DNA of 64,000 nt from an uncultured Pontibacter sp. (GCF_947495565.1 NZ_CANLZM010000001.1:372001-436000); one strand, 5' to 3'. Shown: positions 9,211 through 18,028, counted from the first letter of the stretch. Made by a program: numbers and translations. Notes: generated by a model not told the origin, from the sequence alone.

Positions 9211-9579
9211 ATGGCTCAAAAACTGCAATTTATATACAATGCCGAAACAGGTTTCTTTAACAAGCTAACCGATTTCGCACATAAAATAATCTCGCCTAAA
9301 ACTTATGCCTGCAGTCTGTGCGCGCTAACCTATGGCAAATTTACCATAAAAGAGGAGTGGGCCGATTACATTAAAAGCCTGCCCATGGAGGTGGAGTTTA
9401 TCTATAAAAATGAATGGAAGTTTGCGCCTGTGCGGCAGGAGTACCCACTGGTAGCGCTGCAAACCGGGACCGACCGCGTAGAAGTGCTGCTGGAGGCCTC
9501 CGAACTGAACCAAATCAAATCCCTGAAACAGTTGAGGACCAAACTTGACGAAGTGCTGCAAAATGCCTTTGTCGGTTAA
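9211..9579 (+). CDS. Conserved small protein with CxxC motif, function unknown
   Basis: I take the ATG at 9211, four nt after the GT2 stop, giving 122 residues; longer starts would overlap the GT2 gene. It reads like a small cytosolic protein known in many Bacteroidota: an opening beta strand (LQFIYNAETG), the segment AHKIISPKTYACSLCALTYG with a CxxC, and a helix-rich end. Some databases label relatives GTPase, but no P-loop or other GTPase motif is visible. Its tight spacing to the glycosyltransferase suggests co-expression. Confidence 0.75.
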   Translation: MAQKLQFIYNAETGFFNKLTDFAHKIISPKTYACSLCALTYGKFTIKEEWADYIKSLPMEVEFIYKNEWKFAPVRQEYPLVALQTGTDRVEVLLEASELNQIKSLKQLRTKLDEVLQNAFVG

Positions 9580-9618
9580 TAAGCTTAAAGTCCTGCAACT
9601 GAACCAAATCCTAAAACT

Positions 9619-10548
9619 ATGCTACGAAACCTGAAACTTCTCCCGCTCATACTTCTGCTCCTTGGCTGCTCCGGCGCCAGCAAAAATAACGCTGAAAGTA
9701 TGGCTTCGCGGCAACTCGATTTTGATGCCTTTGGAGAATACTGGTACCAGGGCAAAGCTGAGCTTAACTCGTATACTTTGGAGCAGTACCGCTACGGCGA
9801 AAAAAGGGAAGGAGAGGCTGTGTTGATTTTCGTGACGGAGGATTTCTCGCGCGAGAAACAGGTGAAATTGGACAAGCCGCAGGCCAACGAGCAGGATGCG
9901 CAAAAGGTGCTCAAACTTAACCTGACCAAAAAATTTGTGACGGGCATTTACCCGTACTCCATGATGCTCTCGGTGTTTACGCCCGTGTATGATGCCGTGC
10001 CTGCGGTAAAAGTTACGGCCAGCTCGCAGGAGTGGTGCGGCCATACTTTTACGCAAATGAACCGGCAGGGCGGCAAGTATAACGCGCAGCTGCGTTCATA
10101 CTTCGAAAAGGAAAGCGACCAGCAGCTAACCATGGATGCCATGCCCGAGGATAACCTCTGGACGCTGCTGCGCCTCGACCCAAAGCAAATTCCGACAGGT
10201 GATATCAGACTCATCCCGGCATTGCTGGACCAGCGAATGATGCACGAAAAACTGGAGGAGGAAGACGCCAGCATTCAAATAGTTGCGGCTCCGGATAGTA
10301 TGGGCAGTTTTGCTGCCAAAGACCTGCAAGTGCTGGAGGTAAAGTATAAAGACTACCCGCGCGAGTTGCGCATTTTTTATACTTCCGCTTTCCCTTATGA
10401 GATTGCCGGTTGGGAGGAAGTTAGGACAATCCGAAACGGAGAAAAGGAGACAAGCCGCGCCACGCGCAAGGCCAAGCTGATTACTGACTACTGGACCAAG
10501 AACAGCAACACCGATGAAATACTGCGCCAGAACCTGAAGCTGGACTGA
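9619..10548 (+). CDS. Lipoprotein of unknown function
   Basis: The 309-residue protein has a lipobox (LLLLGC, Cys17) and then a soluble, beta-rich domain without recognisable catalytic motifs. Relatives in Bacteroidota are sometimes named septum formation inhibitor Maf, but the Maf nucleotide-binding pattern is absent and I regard that name as wrong. A conserved-looking core is EWCGHTFTQMNRQGGKYN. A strong hairpin terminator follows at 10641-10667, closing this gene group. Confidence 0.75.
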   Translation: MLRNLKLLPLILLLLGCSGASKNNAESMASRQLDFDAFGEYWYQGKAELNSYTLEQYRYGEKREGEAVLIFVTEDFSREKQVKLDKPQANEQDAQKVLKLNLTKKFVTGIYPYSMMLSVFTPVYDAVPAVKVTASSQEWCGHTFTQMNRQGGKYNAQLRSYFEKESDQQLTMDAMPEDNLWTLLRLDPKQIPTGDIRLIPALLDQRMMHEKLEEEDASIQIVAAPDSMGSFAAKDLQVLEVKYKDYPRELRIFYTSAFPYEIAGWEEVRTIRNGEKETSRATRKAKLITDYWTKNSNTDEILRQNLKLD

Positions 10549-10640
10549 TCCCAAGTGGGTGAGCCGCATTTTTGGCTGCGCTTCTTCGTACTCGGGTTAA
10601 AGTTTTCTAACGCCTATACTTTTCAACAATTTTTTACTTG

Positions 10641-10667
10641 CCCGCTTAACCGTAAGCGGGTTTTTTT
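10641..10667 (+). terminator. Rho-independent terminator
   Basis: CCCGCTTA pairs with TAAGCGGG around a short loop and is followed by seven T. It lies about 90 nt after the lipoprotein stop at 10548. Confidence 0.85.
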
Positions 10668-10733
10668 GTTTCTGCTTTTTCTTGTAGCACTAGTGGCCTT
10701 GCAGCCGTACCTAGGTTTATACTTTACAACAAT

Positions 10734-12464
10734 ATGGGAAGAAGCAAAATAAGCATACAGGACCTGGCCCTGATCGGAGACCGTCGCACCTGCGCCTACA
10801 TCTCAAAGGATAGTACGGTAGTATGGTACTGCCCGGGCCGGTTTGATGCGCCTGCGCTGCTGGCTGGCCTGCTGGATGAGGCAAAGGGCGGGCTTTGGCA
10901 AATACAAGCTGAAAACCTGCGGGCAAGCACCCGGTACTACCACAGCGATAGCAGCATACTTTGCACACACCTGGCTACTGAGTCCGGCGAATTAAAAGTA
11001 GAGGACTTCATGCCGATCGGTGCCAGTTTCAACGGGATCTGCCGCATGCTTTCCAAGGCTCCGTACCAGCTTAAAGTAGTGCTCTCTCCTAAACCAGACT
11101 ATGCACGCCAAGCACCGCTTTTCCAACCTGAGCCCGATGGGGCTATAAGTATAAATGGTAGCATGTTCTTGTATGCCTCACATCCGCTTCAGGTTCAGAC
11201 TGATAGTATTCATTGCGATGTTCCTGCCGGGCAAGCTTCCTGGTTTGTGCTGTGTGAGCAGGCGGCGGGCATCACCTCTGCAAAAATAAAACAAGCACAT
11301 ACAGTAACCCGAGAAAGCTGGCAGGAGGTAACGAGCCACATCACCTACCACGGCCCCTACGAGCAGCAGGTGCGCGATTCGCTGCGTGTGCTCAGGCTGA
11401 TGACATTTGAGGAAAACGGAGGGATTATCGCGGCGGGCACTACTTCGTTGCCGGAAGTAAAAGCAGGTTTCCGGAACTACGATTACCGCTACGTTTGGCT
11501 GCGCGATGCCGCCATGATTGGCAGCGCCCTGACGCGCGCCGGCTCCGACGGGGAGGAAGAGCGCCGTTTCCTGAGCTTCATCTGCGATGCCATGTACCAT
11601 GTGGAAGAGCCGGTGGTACCGTTTTTTACACTGGATAAAAAGCCTGCGCCGGGCGAACTGCTGCTGCATCACCTGGAAGGTTACGCCCAAAGCCTGCCCA
11701 TACGTGTGGGTAACGATGCCAACGATCAACTGCAACTCGACGCCATCAGCAATGTGCTGCTTGCCGCCAAACTTATCTACAACCGTTTCGATACGCGCGA
11801 GCATTGGGAGCTGGTAGCTATGCTGGCCGATTACTTGACAGAGCACTGGCATGAAAAAGACCATGGCCTGTGGGAGGAAACGCAGCTGCAGCATTATACT
11901 TCCAGCAAAGTAGTGGCAGCCGTTAGCCTGGAGTACATCGCAGAGCACAGCCAGGAAGAAGCGCAGCGGCAGCGCTGGGAAAGTGCCGCCGCCGACATTC
12001 GCGCTTTCGTGGAGGAGAACTGCCTGACTTCGGAAGGGGCGTATGCAGCCTACGCAGGTTCAGAAGCCGTGGACGTGAGCGCCATACTTTTTCCGATCTG
12101 GGCCTATGTTGATGCCGATGCACCGCAGGTTCTTAAAACGATAGAAGTGCTGGAGCGCGATCATTGCCAAAACTACCTGTTCCGGAGGCATCTCGTTGAT
12201 TTTGATGCGAAGCAGGAAGGGGCTTTTCTGGCCGGTACATTTTGGGTGGCGCAATACTGGGTAATGCGCCGCAACTGGCAGAAATTTAAAGGCGTCATGG
12301 ATGCCGCACTCACCTTTATGAACGATGTGGGCCTGATGCCGGAAGAAGGCGACCCGGAAACAGGAGAGTACCTGGGCAACATCCCGCAGACCTTCGTGCA
12401 CGCCTCCCTGATCGGGGCTGTGATAGATTATAAAGCGGCAATGGAAGAAGAATCAGACAACTAA
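10734..12464 (+). CDS. Glycoside hydrolase family 15 enzyme (glucoamylase/trehalase-like)
   Basis: The 576-residue protein has the two-part GH15 layout: an N-terminal beta-sandwich (from IGDRRTCAYISKDSTVVWYC) and an (alpha/alpha)6 barrel. Barrel landmarks are FRNYDYRYVWLRDA near 246-259, the HHLEGYAQS segment near 312-320 and LWEETQLQHYTSSK near 379-391, where the Glu is expected to be catalytic. Its length fits the bacterial GH15 group, which includes trehalases and isomaltodextrin or glucoamylase-type enzymes. It has no signal peptide, so a cytosolic role in trehalose or maltodextrin turnover is likely. The alpha/beta hydrolase gene follows by 12 nt. Confidence 0.9.
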   Translation: MGRSKISIQDLALIGDRRTCAYISKDSTVVWYCPGRFDAPALLAGLLDEAKGGLWQIQAENLRASTRYYHSDSSILCTHLATESGELKVEDFMPIGASFNGICRMLSKAPYQLKVVLSPKPDYARQAPLFQPEPDGAISINGSMFLYASHPLQVQTDSIHCDVPAGQASWFVLCEQAAGITSAKIKQAHTVTRESWQEVTSHITYHGPYEQQVRDSLRVLRLMTFEENGGIIAAGTTSLPEVKAGFRNYDYRYVWLRDAAMIGSALTRAGSDGEEERRFLSFICDAMYHVEEPVVPFFTLDKKPAPGELLLHHLEGYAQSLPIRVGNDANDQLQLDAISNVLLAAKLIYNRFDTREHWELVAMLADYLTEHWHEKDHGLWEETQLQHYTSSKVVAAVSLEYIAEHSQEEAQRQRWESAAADIRAFVEENCLTSEGAYAAYAGSEAVDVSAILFPIWAYVDADAPQVLKTIEVLERDHCQNYLFRRHLVDFDAKQEGAFLAGTFWVAQYWVMRRNWQKFKGVMDAALTFMNDVGLMPEEGDPETGEYLGNIPQTFVHASLIGAVIDYKAAMEEESDN

Positions 12465-12476
12465 AAATAACAAGCT

Positions 12477-13361
12477 ATGAGCACAGACAAAGCAGTTGAA
12501 CAGGTAATTCAGAAGCATAAGGCGTCCGGAAAGTATATAACAGTAGACGGAATCAAGACCTTCGTGCTGGACGAAGGAGAAGGCGAAGTTGTATTCTGCA
12601 TACACGGTGTGCCCACTTCGTCGTTTCTTTACCGCAAGGTGATTAAGGAGTTGGCGGCGAAAGGCATGCGCGGTATCTGTGTGGACCTTCCCGGCCTCGG
12701 CCTCTCCGATAGGCCAACGGATTTTGAGTATACTTTCCCTAATTTTGCCCGTTTTTTGGCCAGAGCGGCAGAGGTAATGGGCCTAGACAAATACCACCTC
12801 CTCATCCACGATATTGGCGGACCAATCGGGTTTGCCATGGCAGCAGCTAACAAGCAAAAAGTAAAGTCGCTTACTATACTGAACACCTGGATTGATGTGG
12901 TGAATTTTAAAAAGCCACTGCCGATGCGCCCCTTCGAAATTCCATTGCTGGGGGAGGCAGAGCTGAAAACCATCACCCATACAACCTGGAAGCTAGGATT
13001 TAAAAAAGCGGCAGTACACAATGCGGAAGGCATTCCGGAAGAGGAAATCAGTGCTTACGTGGATTTGCTGAAACGAGAAGATGATGGGGCCGCCTTTCTG
13101 AAAATTATGCGCCAATTCGATAAGTCAGAGGAGTTCAGGCGCCACTGTTTACAGGCGGTGGAGCAGGTGCCCTATCCTGTGCAGGCTATTTGGGGAGCGG
13201 AAGACGCGGGCTTAACCTACGAGCATTACGGGCAGGAGATAAAATCGGCGGCTAACTTAAAAGAAGTACACAAACTGGAGGCAAGTCATTTTCTGCAGGA
13301 GGAGAAACCAGTTGAAATTGCGCAACTGGTCATGCAACTGGCCAAAAGCAGCAAAGTATAG
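12477..13361 (+). CDS. Alpha/beta-fold hydrolase, haloalkane-dehalogenase-like
   Basis: The 294-residue protein has the alpha/beta hydrolase fold. HGVPTSSFLYRKV near 44-56 provides the oxyanion region; the nucleophile elbow reads HDIGGPIG, with Asp where serine esterases have Ser, as in haloalkane dehalogenases and epoxide hydrolases. A C-terminal His (ASHFLQEEKP) completes the triad. This supports a dehalogenase/epoxide-hydrolase-like mechanism, though the substrate is open. It is coupled to the GH15 gene and ends tail to tail with dinB, one nt apart. Its stop codon (GTA TAG) sits in an AAGTATA copy. Confidence 0.85.
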   Translation: MSTDKAVEQVIQKHKASGKYITVDGIKTFVLDEGEGEVVFCIHGVPTSSFLYRKVIKELAAKGMRGICVDLPGLGLSDRPTDFEYTFPNFARFLARAAEVMGLDKYHLLIHDIGGPIGFAMAAANKQKVKSLTILNTWIDVVNFKKPLPMRPFEIPLLGEAELKTITHTTWKLGFKKAAVHNAEGIPEEEISAYVDLLKREDDGAAFLKIMRQFDKSEEFRRHCLQAVEQVPYPVQAIWGAEDAGLTYEHYGQEIKSAANLKEVHKLEASHFLQEEKPVEIAQLVMQLAKSSKV

Positions 13362-13362
13362 C

Positions 13363-14445
13363 TTAAAGCTCCAGCGTAAATTGGTACCCTTCGCGCAGCC
13401 TGTCGTGCTGGTAGGTAAGGCTAGAAACGGAAACGCCAAGCAGGCGCACGGGGTAAGCAGGCAGGTGCGGTGTGCGCAGCAAATCGCGTGCGATGGTGTA
13501 GACCGCATCTGCACTGCTAAACTCGCTCAGAAAAGTTTTGCTGCGGGTGTTCTGGGTAAAATCGAAGTACTTGATCTTTAGGGTTACGGTTTTGGCACTT
13601 GCTTTCAGCCGCTCCATATCCTGCGCCACTTCCAGGCAAAGCTTATCGATCTGCAGCAGCATGTCATGCTCCTCCAGCAGGTCCACATCAAACGTACGCT
13701 CCGAGCCGATGGATTTCCGGATACGGTGCGGCTGTACTTCGCGGTCGTCCTGGGCGCGGGCAATCCGGAAATAGTAACGGCCCACCTTGCCGAAGTTTCG
13801 CACTAGTTCTTCCTCTGATTTCTCACGTAAATCGGCTCCAGTCAAGATGCCCATACTTTGCATTTTGGCTGCTGTCACCTTCCCAATGCCGTGAAATTTT
13901 TCGATAACCAGGCCGGCTACCAAGTCTTCCGCCTTATCGGGCGTAATAAGCGTAAAACCGTTAGGCTTGTTAAAGTCAGACGCTATTTTAGCCAAAAACT
14001 TATTATAAGACACACCCGCCGAAGCAGTTAACCCAGTCTCCTCAAAAATTCGCTTTCTTATTTCCTGGGCGATGATGGTGGCAGAGGGCATCCCGATCTT
14101 GTTTTCGGTTACATCCAGGTAAGCCTCATCCAACGAAAGTGGCTCCACCAGATCGGTATAAGAGTGGAAAATCTCCCGAATCTGGCGAGAAACAGCGCTG
14201 TAAACCTCAAACCGAGCTTTCACGAATATCAGGTGCGGGCAACGTTGCGCCGCAATTTTAGAGGCAAGCGCAGAGTGCACGCCATACTTGCGGGCCTCGT
14301 AACTGGCTGCCGCTACCACACCTCTGGCCCTGGAGCCACCCACAGCCACAGGTTTTCCGCGCAGCTCCGGGTTATCGCGCTGCTCCACAGATGCAAAAAA
14401 GGCATCCATGTCTACGTGTATGATTTTGCGAATGGGAGCGTCCAA
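13363..14445 (-). CDS. dinB: DNA polymerase IV (Y-family translesion polymerase)
   Basis: The 360-residue protein matches Pol IV in length and order. The catalytic acids are visible in HVDMDAFFASVEQ (Asp12) and SLDEAYLDVT (Asp106, Glu107). Helix-hairpin-helix residues (FHGIGKVTAAKM) and the little-finger domain (RKSIGSERTF) follow. No beta-clamp pentapeptide is obvious at the C-terminus. It copies damaged DNA in the cytosol with low fidelity. It converges with the hydrolase gene; I see no LexA-like operator in front of it. Confidence 0.95.
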   Translation of the reverse strand: MDAPIRKIIHVDMDAFFASVEQRDNPELRGKPVAVGGSRARGVVAAASYEARKYGVHSALASKIAAQRCPHLIFVKARFEVYSAVSRQIREIFHSYTDLVEPLSLDEAYLDVTENKIGMPSATIIAQEIRKRIFEETGLTASAGVSYNKFLAKIASDFNKPNGFTLITPDKAEDLVAGLVIEKFHGIGKVTAAKMQSMGILTGADLREKSEEELVRNFGKVGRYYFRIARAQDDREVQPHRIRKSIGSERTFDVDLLEEHDMLLQIDKLCLEVAQDMERLKASAKTVTLKIKYFDFTQNTRSKTFLSEFSSADAVYTIARDLLRTPHLPAYPVRLLGVSVSSLTYQHDRLREGYQFTLEL

Positions 14446-14472
14446 AATGTTTTAGGCTTTTATACTTGCGGC

Positions 14473-14586
14473 ATGCTAAGTTACCAATTTTGGACTGATT
14501 TGCCTGCCAATTTCAGCGAAGAAAAGCCTGCCATACTTTCTGCAAAACAGGAAGTATGGCCCAGTTCAGTTTACCCATTTCCATAA
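14473..14586 (+). CDS. Possible small protein (37 residues), weakly supported
   Basis: A short plus-strand frame begins with ATG at 14473 in the gap between dinB and the small monooxygenase-like gene. It could encode MLSYQFWTDL and ends SSVYPFP. Its composition is protein-like, but no family is recognised and no ribosome site is visible. Part of it is an inverted pair of the AAGTATG-type repeat (GCCATACTT and AAGTATGGC, about 14530-14560), so it may simply be non-coding. Confidence 0.2.
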   Translation: MLSYQFWTDLPANFSEEKPAILSAKQEVWPSSVYPFP

Positions 14587-14631
14587 TCGAAAGTATCTCG
14601 TTCGCAGCAACACCGATTCCAAGACAAGCGT

Positions 14632-14904
14632 TTAGGAGGCTTCCCGCAAAATGTGCATCTCAGGCGTGCCCAGTACACCGGCTTCTTTCATGGCCTGCTC
14701 CAGGTCTTTGGACTCCATAAACTCCAAGGCTTTGCCCTCGCTTTTAGCCTGAAACAGCAACACTACTTCGTTGTGGTTGTGGGTGTTCTGCAGCAAGTAT
14801 AGCTCTTTCAGGTCCATCTGGTCGCGTACAGATTTATGTTCATCATAAGCTGTTTTCCAGTGGTCAAAGTCTTCAACTTCGTGTTTGATGAGTAAGAATG
14901 GCAT
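14632..14904 (-). CDS. Small dimeric alpha-beta barrel protein (antibiotic biosynthesis monooxygenase-like)
   Basis: The 90-residue protein has the ferredoxin-like pattern of DABB/ABM proteins: a first strand PFLLIKHEVEDFDHWKTAYDEH, a central strand LLQNTHNHNEVVLLFQ and the helix EFMESKDLEQAMKEAGV. Such proteins act as small oxygenases, cyclases or isomerases, or have no known activity. It lies 58 nt after the FAD oxidase on the same strand, so the two were probably expressed together. The substrate is unknown. Confidence 0.75.
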   Translation of the reverse strand: MPFLLIKHEVEDFDHWKTAYDEHKSVRDQMDLKELYLLQNTHNHNEVVLLFQAKSEGKALEFMESKDLEQAMKEAGVLGTPEMHILREAS

Positions 14905-14962
14905 GGCTTAAAATTTTGTCTGTTGAGGTATCCATACTTTACCAGTGAGACATGGATGAGAA

Positions 14963-16240
14963 TTAAACAAGCGCTGGTTTTATGTTCTGGTTCAGCTTAA
15001 AGAGGTTGTCCGGGTCATACTTCTGTTTGATTCGTGCCAGTTTATCATAGTTGTCCCGGTAGGTGTCTTTTATCCGTTCATCGCCTTCATCCATCAGGAA
15101 ATTTATATAGGCGCCCCCTGCTGCGTATGGGTGAAGCGCATTGTGGTAGGCTTTAACCCACTCCGTGATTTTTTCCGCGTTCTCATACGCTGGGTCTTCC
15201 CCAATCACTACCTGCGACCACTTGGCATCCCGGAAACTCCAGGCCATATCGCTTTCACTTGGTTTGTGAGCAGCGTCGTCAATAGGGTATAGGTGCATAC
15301 CAGAGGTTGGTGTCGGTAGTTCTCTGGCAAAAGCGATGTACTGGTCTATGGCTTCGTCTGGTATCTCGTTGACGAAATCACCTTTAAAATACCAGTAGTG
15401 GCCTGCCGGATACAGCCCATCAAACATACTCTGCAGCGCCGGGTGCGGTACAGGGGCTATCAGGTCTAAGGCTGGTTTAATTTGATTGCGGATGGATGCA
15501 AAGGCCTGTTCTGCATTCTCCTTATCTCCTACATAAAACCACATCACACCTCCCATTTTTTTGTTATAATGCTCTTCTGGGAACGGAGGCCCGGGTGGTA
15601 CCTGCATAAAAACAAAGAAGCCGTAAAGTTCTTCCGGCGCTTGCGGCATAAAGTCGCGGTACCATTGCATGACAGGCTTCACATCGTCCAGTTCCCAAAG
15701 CATTGGGCCAGCATAATCTATGCTTGCCGGGTGCGCTTGAAAGAGAAATGACGTAACCACCCCAAAGTTGCCGCCGCCGCCACGCAGCGCCCAGAACAGA
15801 TCGTCGTTTTCCTGCTCACTGGCTTTTACAAAGCTGCCGTCGGCCAGCACCACGTCCGCCTCCAGCAGGTTGTCTATGGAGAGGCCATACTTGCGGGTAA
15901 GGTAGCCGGTGCCGCCGCCAAGTGTTAGGCCTGCTACTCCTGTGGTTGAAATTATGCCGCCTGGCACAGCTAAGCCAAAAGGGTGGGTGGCATGGTCTAT
16001 AGCGTGCCAGGTGCCGCCGGCTTCTACTCTGGCGGTACGTTTGGCAGCGTCAACTCTAACTCCGTTCATGGGAGAAGGGTCTATAACCAACCCGTCATCG
16101 CAAGTACACTTACCTGTTATGCTGTGCCCGCCTGCTTTTACAGCCAACTGCAAGTTGTTGTCTTGGGCAAAGTTTACTGAGGCAATGACATCGGCTGCGT
16201 CTTCGCACCGGGCCATAAAGCGCGGGTGCTTGTCTATCAT
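14963..16240 (-). CDS. FAD-binding oxidoreductase (berberine-bridge type), N-terminus lost by frameshift
   Basis: From the ATG at 16240 the frame codes for 425 residues. It has a PCMH FAD domain (VKAGGHSITG with the flavin-linking His, a Cys in KCTCDDG suggesting bicovalent flavin, and GGGTGYLTRKYG) and a C-terminal BBE segment (YINFLMDEGDERI, YDPDNLFKLNQNI). Enzymes of this family oxidise sugars or other alcohols. The start is abnormal: family members have about 35 more residues, and these are found upstream in another frame (see 16241-16335). In this frame the sequence just before the ATG still reads RSIYNA before running back into a stop, so translation from 16240 would give a clipped FAD domain. 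Confidence 0.8.
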   Translation of the reverse strand: MIDKHPRFMARCEDAADVIASVNFAQDNNLQLAVKAGGHSITGKCTCDDGLVIDPSPMNGVRVDAAKRTARVEAGGTWHAIDHATHPFGLAVPGGIISTTGVAGLTLGGGTGYLTRKYGLSIDNLLEADVVLADGSFVKASEQENDDLFWALRGGGGNFGVVTSFLFQAHPASIDYAGPMLWELDDVKPVMQWYRDFMPQAPEELYGFFVFMQVPPGPPFPEEHYNKKMGGVMWFYVGDKENAEQAFASIRNQIKPALDLIAPVPHPALQSMFDGLYPAGHYWYFKGDFVNEIPDEAIDQYIAFARELPTPTSGMHLYPIDDAAHKPSESDMAWSFRDAKWSQVVIGEDPAYENAEKITEWVKAYHNALHPYAAGGAYINFLMDEGDERIKDTYRDNYDKLARIKQKYDPDNLFKLNQNIKPALV

Positions 16241-16335
16241 AGCGTTGTAAATGGAACGTAACTTACATCCCCAGATAGTAAAAGCTCACCTCGCAAGGCT
16301 GATTTATAGTTTGTGATTTTTACTTCGTCTTCCAC
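16241..16335 (-). pseudogene. Frameshifted N-terminal piece of the FAD oxidoreductase
   Basis: Reading the minus strand from GTG at 16335 gives MEDEVKITNYKSALRG and then ELLLSGDVSY, the usual N-terminal segment of this oxidase family (RGELLLPGD...Y). A Shine-Dalgarno-like AAGGAGG lies just upstream, which favours this start. After Tyr26 (16258-16260) the frame hits a stop at the overlapping ATGA, while the continuation RSIYNAMIDKHP is in another frame. The expected join is Y-D-E-A-R-S-I-Y-N, so about 10 nt appear to be missing near 16257. This is either a true disruption or a sequencing or assembly error. Confidence 0.7.
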
Positions 16336-16487
16336 GGCTTCCTCCTTTTTGCTAATTACTGCACCAATTGCTAGTCTTAACTGTGAGGGTGAGAATTTGT
16401 ATCTGGCTTATTAGTGTGCAATTATTTAATTAAATTATAATATAGTATACGATGGCGCTAAAATTACAGAAGAGATGTCTTTCTTAA

Positions 16488-16620
16488 ATGGGTAGTTATA
16501 AGGTGTGAGCCTCCCAATGGAACGGTAGAAGGGATAAATAAAGAGGTGTTTGATGCTGAAGAAGCTGCCAAAGCAGCTCATGATGCTATAAGTAGTTCAC
16601 AGCTCCAGCTGCGCCTGTAA
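16488..16620 (+). pseudogene. Possible relic of a small protein gene
   Basis: ATG at 16488 opens a frame reading MGSYKV and then a stop (TGA, 16506-16508). One base out of frame, the sequence continues as EPPNGTVEGINKEVFD and AEEAAKAAHDAIS to a TAA at 16618. The second part has strongly protein-like composition. Removing one base near 16506 would give a single 43-residue protein. I do not recognise a family. Together with the broken oxidase next to it, this marks the 16.2-16.7 kb stretch as decaying DNA. Confidence 0.35.
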
Positions 16621-16704
16621 GTGGAGCTGATTAAGTTATTATCCAACTTAGGAGCCGACTTGCAACGTATAGTATAGACTTATATAAAACATAGTATATT
16701 ATCC

Positions 16705-18009
16705 ATGAAAAGAAGACAATGGCAAATGCCACTAATGGCTATGCTTGCAAGTATGGCCATATTTAGCTGCGCCGAAACAGCACGCACGCAAGAAGAAGCA
16801 AATCAGGAAGGTACAGAAGCAAACTATAATCCTGATGCAGATACGGTAAACACCCAGACAAACCAGAGCCTGTACTTACCGGCACCCGATACAACCCACA
16901 GAGCCGAAAAGCGCAGCAAAGTAATTGGCTGGCCAGAGGGCAAAATGCCAACTGCTCCGGCTGGTTTCACGGTTTCTAAATTCGCTGGCGAGCTAGAGCA
17001 CCCACGCAGGATATACATCGCACCGAACAAAGACATTTTTGTGGTGGAGTCGGATGATGAGGGCAAAAGCGCCAACCGCATTACCATGTTCCGGGACTCC
17101 AACAACGATGGCAAACCAGACATGCGCGAAGTATTTATGACCAACTTAAACCAACCTTACGGTATGCTGGTGCTTGATGGGTACTTCTACGTGGGCAACA
17201 CCGATGGCGTGGTGCGCTATCCCTACAAAGAAGGCCAGACGAAAATAACAGCCAAGGGCGAGAAAATTGTGGAGTTGCCAGCCGAAGGGTATAATCACCA
17301 CTGGACGCGTAACCTCATTGCCGGCCCGGACGGCTCAAAAATCTACATCTCGGTAGGATCTGCCAGTAATGTGGGCGAATACGGTATGGAAAAAGAAGAA
17401 CGCCGCGCTGCCATACTTGAAGTTAACCCTGACGGAAGCGGAGAGCGCATATACGCCAGCGGGCTACGTAACCCGGTCGGCATTGATTGGGCTCCCGGCA
17501 CCAAAACCCTTTGGGCAGCAGTGAATGAGCGTGACGAACTGGGCGATGAGCTGGTGCCGGATTATCTGACAAGCGTGCAGGAGGGAGGCTTCTACGGTTG
17601 GCCTTACTCATACTTCGGCCAGAACGTGGACCCGCGCCGTAAGGGAGAACGGCCTGACCTGGTGCAGAAAGCCATTGTGCCTGATGTGCCGCTAGGCTCT
17701 CACACTGCCTCGCTGGGCTTGGAGTTTTACAACGGTAACCGCTTCCCGGCAAAGTATAGAAACGGGGCTTTTATCGGGCAGCACGGCTCCTGGAACCGAA
17801 GCGAATTTGTAGGCTACAAAGTGGTTTTCGTGCCTTTCCAGAACGGAAAACCAAGCGGCAAGTATGAGGATTTTCTGACAGGTTTTATAGCCGATGCTAG
17901 CAAAAGCGAAGTATACGGCAGGCCTGTAGGCATTGCCGAATTGCCGGACGGGTCGCTGCTGGTGGCCGACGATGACGGAAACACCGTTTGGCGCGTAGCC
18001 GCTAACTAG
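16705..18009 (+). CDS. Sorbosone dehydrogenase / PQQ-type sugar dehydrogenase lipoprotein
   Basis: The 434-residue protein has a lipobox signal (MLASMAIFSC) and a linker, then a six-bladed propeller of the glucose/sorbosone dehydrogenase family. Typical segments are AGELEHPRRIYIAPN, HHWTRNLIAGPDGSKIYISVGS, ASGLRNPVGIDW and QEGGFYGWPYSYFG. Family members bind PQQ and oxidise aldoses or sorbosone, feeding electrons to the respiratory chain. No PQQ synthesis genes are visible in the window, so PQQ would have to come from elsewhere. A hairpin terminator follows. Confidence 0.88.
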   Translation: MKRRQWQMPLMAMLASMAIFSCAETARTQEEANQEGTEANYNPDADTVNTQTNQSLYLPAPDTTHRAEKRSKVIGWPEGKMPTAPAGFTVSKFAGELEHPRRIYIAPNKDIFVVESDDEGKSANRITMFRDSNNDGKPDMREVFMTNLNQPYGMLVLDGYFYVGNTDGVVRYPYKEGQTKITAKGEKIVELPAEGYNHHWTRNLIAGPDGSKIYISVGSASNVGEYGMEKEERRAAILEVNPDGSGERIYASGLRNPVGIDWAPGTKTLWAAVNERDELGDELVPDYLTSVQEGGFYGWPYSYFGQNVDPRRKGERPDLVQKAIVPDVPLGSHTASLGLEFYNGNRFPAKYRNGAFIGQHGSWNRSEFVGYKVVFVPFQNGKPSGKYEDFLTGFIADASKSEVYGRPVGIAELPDGSLLVADDDGNTVWRVAAN

Positions 18010-18028
18010 CAATAACTGATGTACAAAG

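Noticed and set aside
9619-10548. Name septum formation inhibitor Maf for the lipoprotein
   Set aside because: The protein has a lipobox and no Maf nucleotide-pyrophosphatase motif; the name in relatives seems to be a propagated error.
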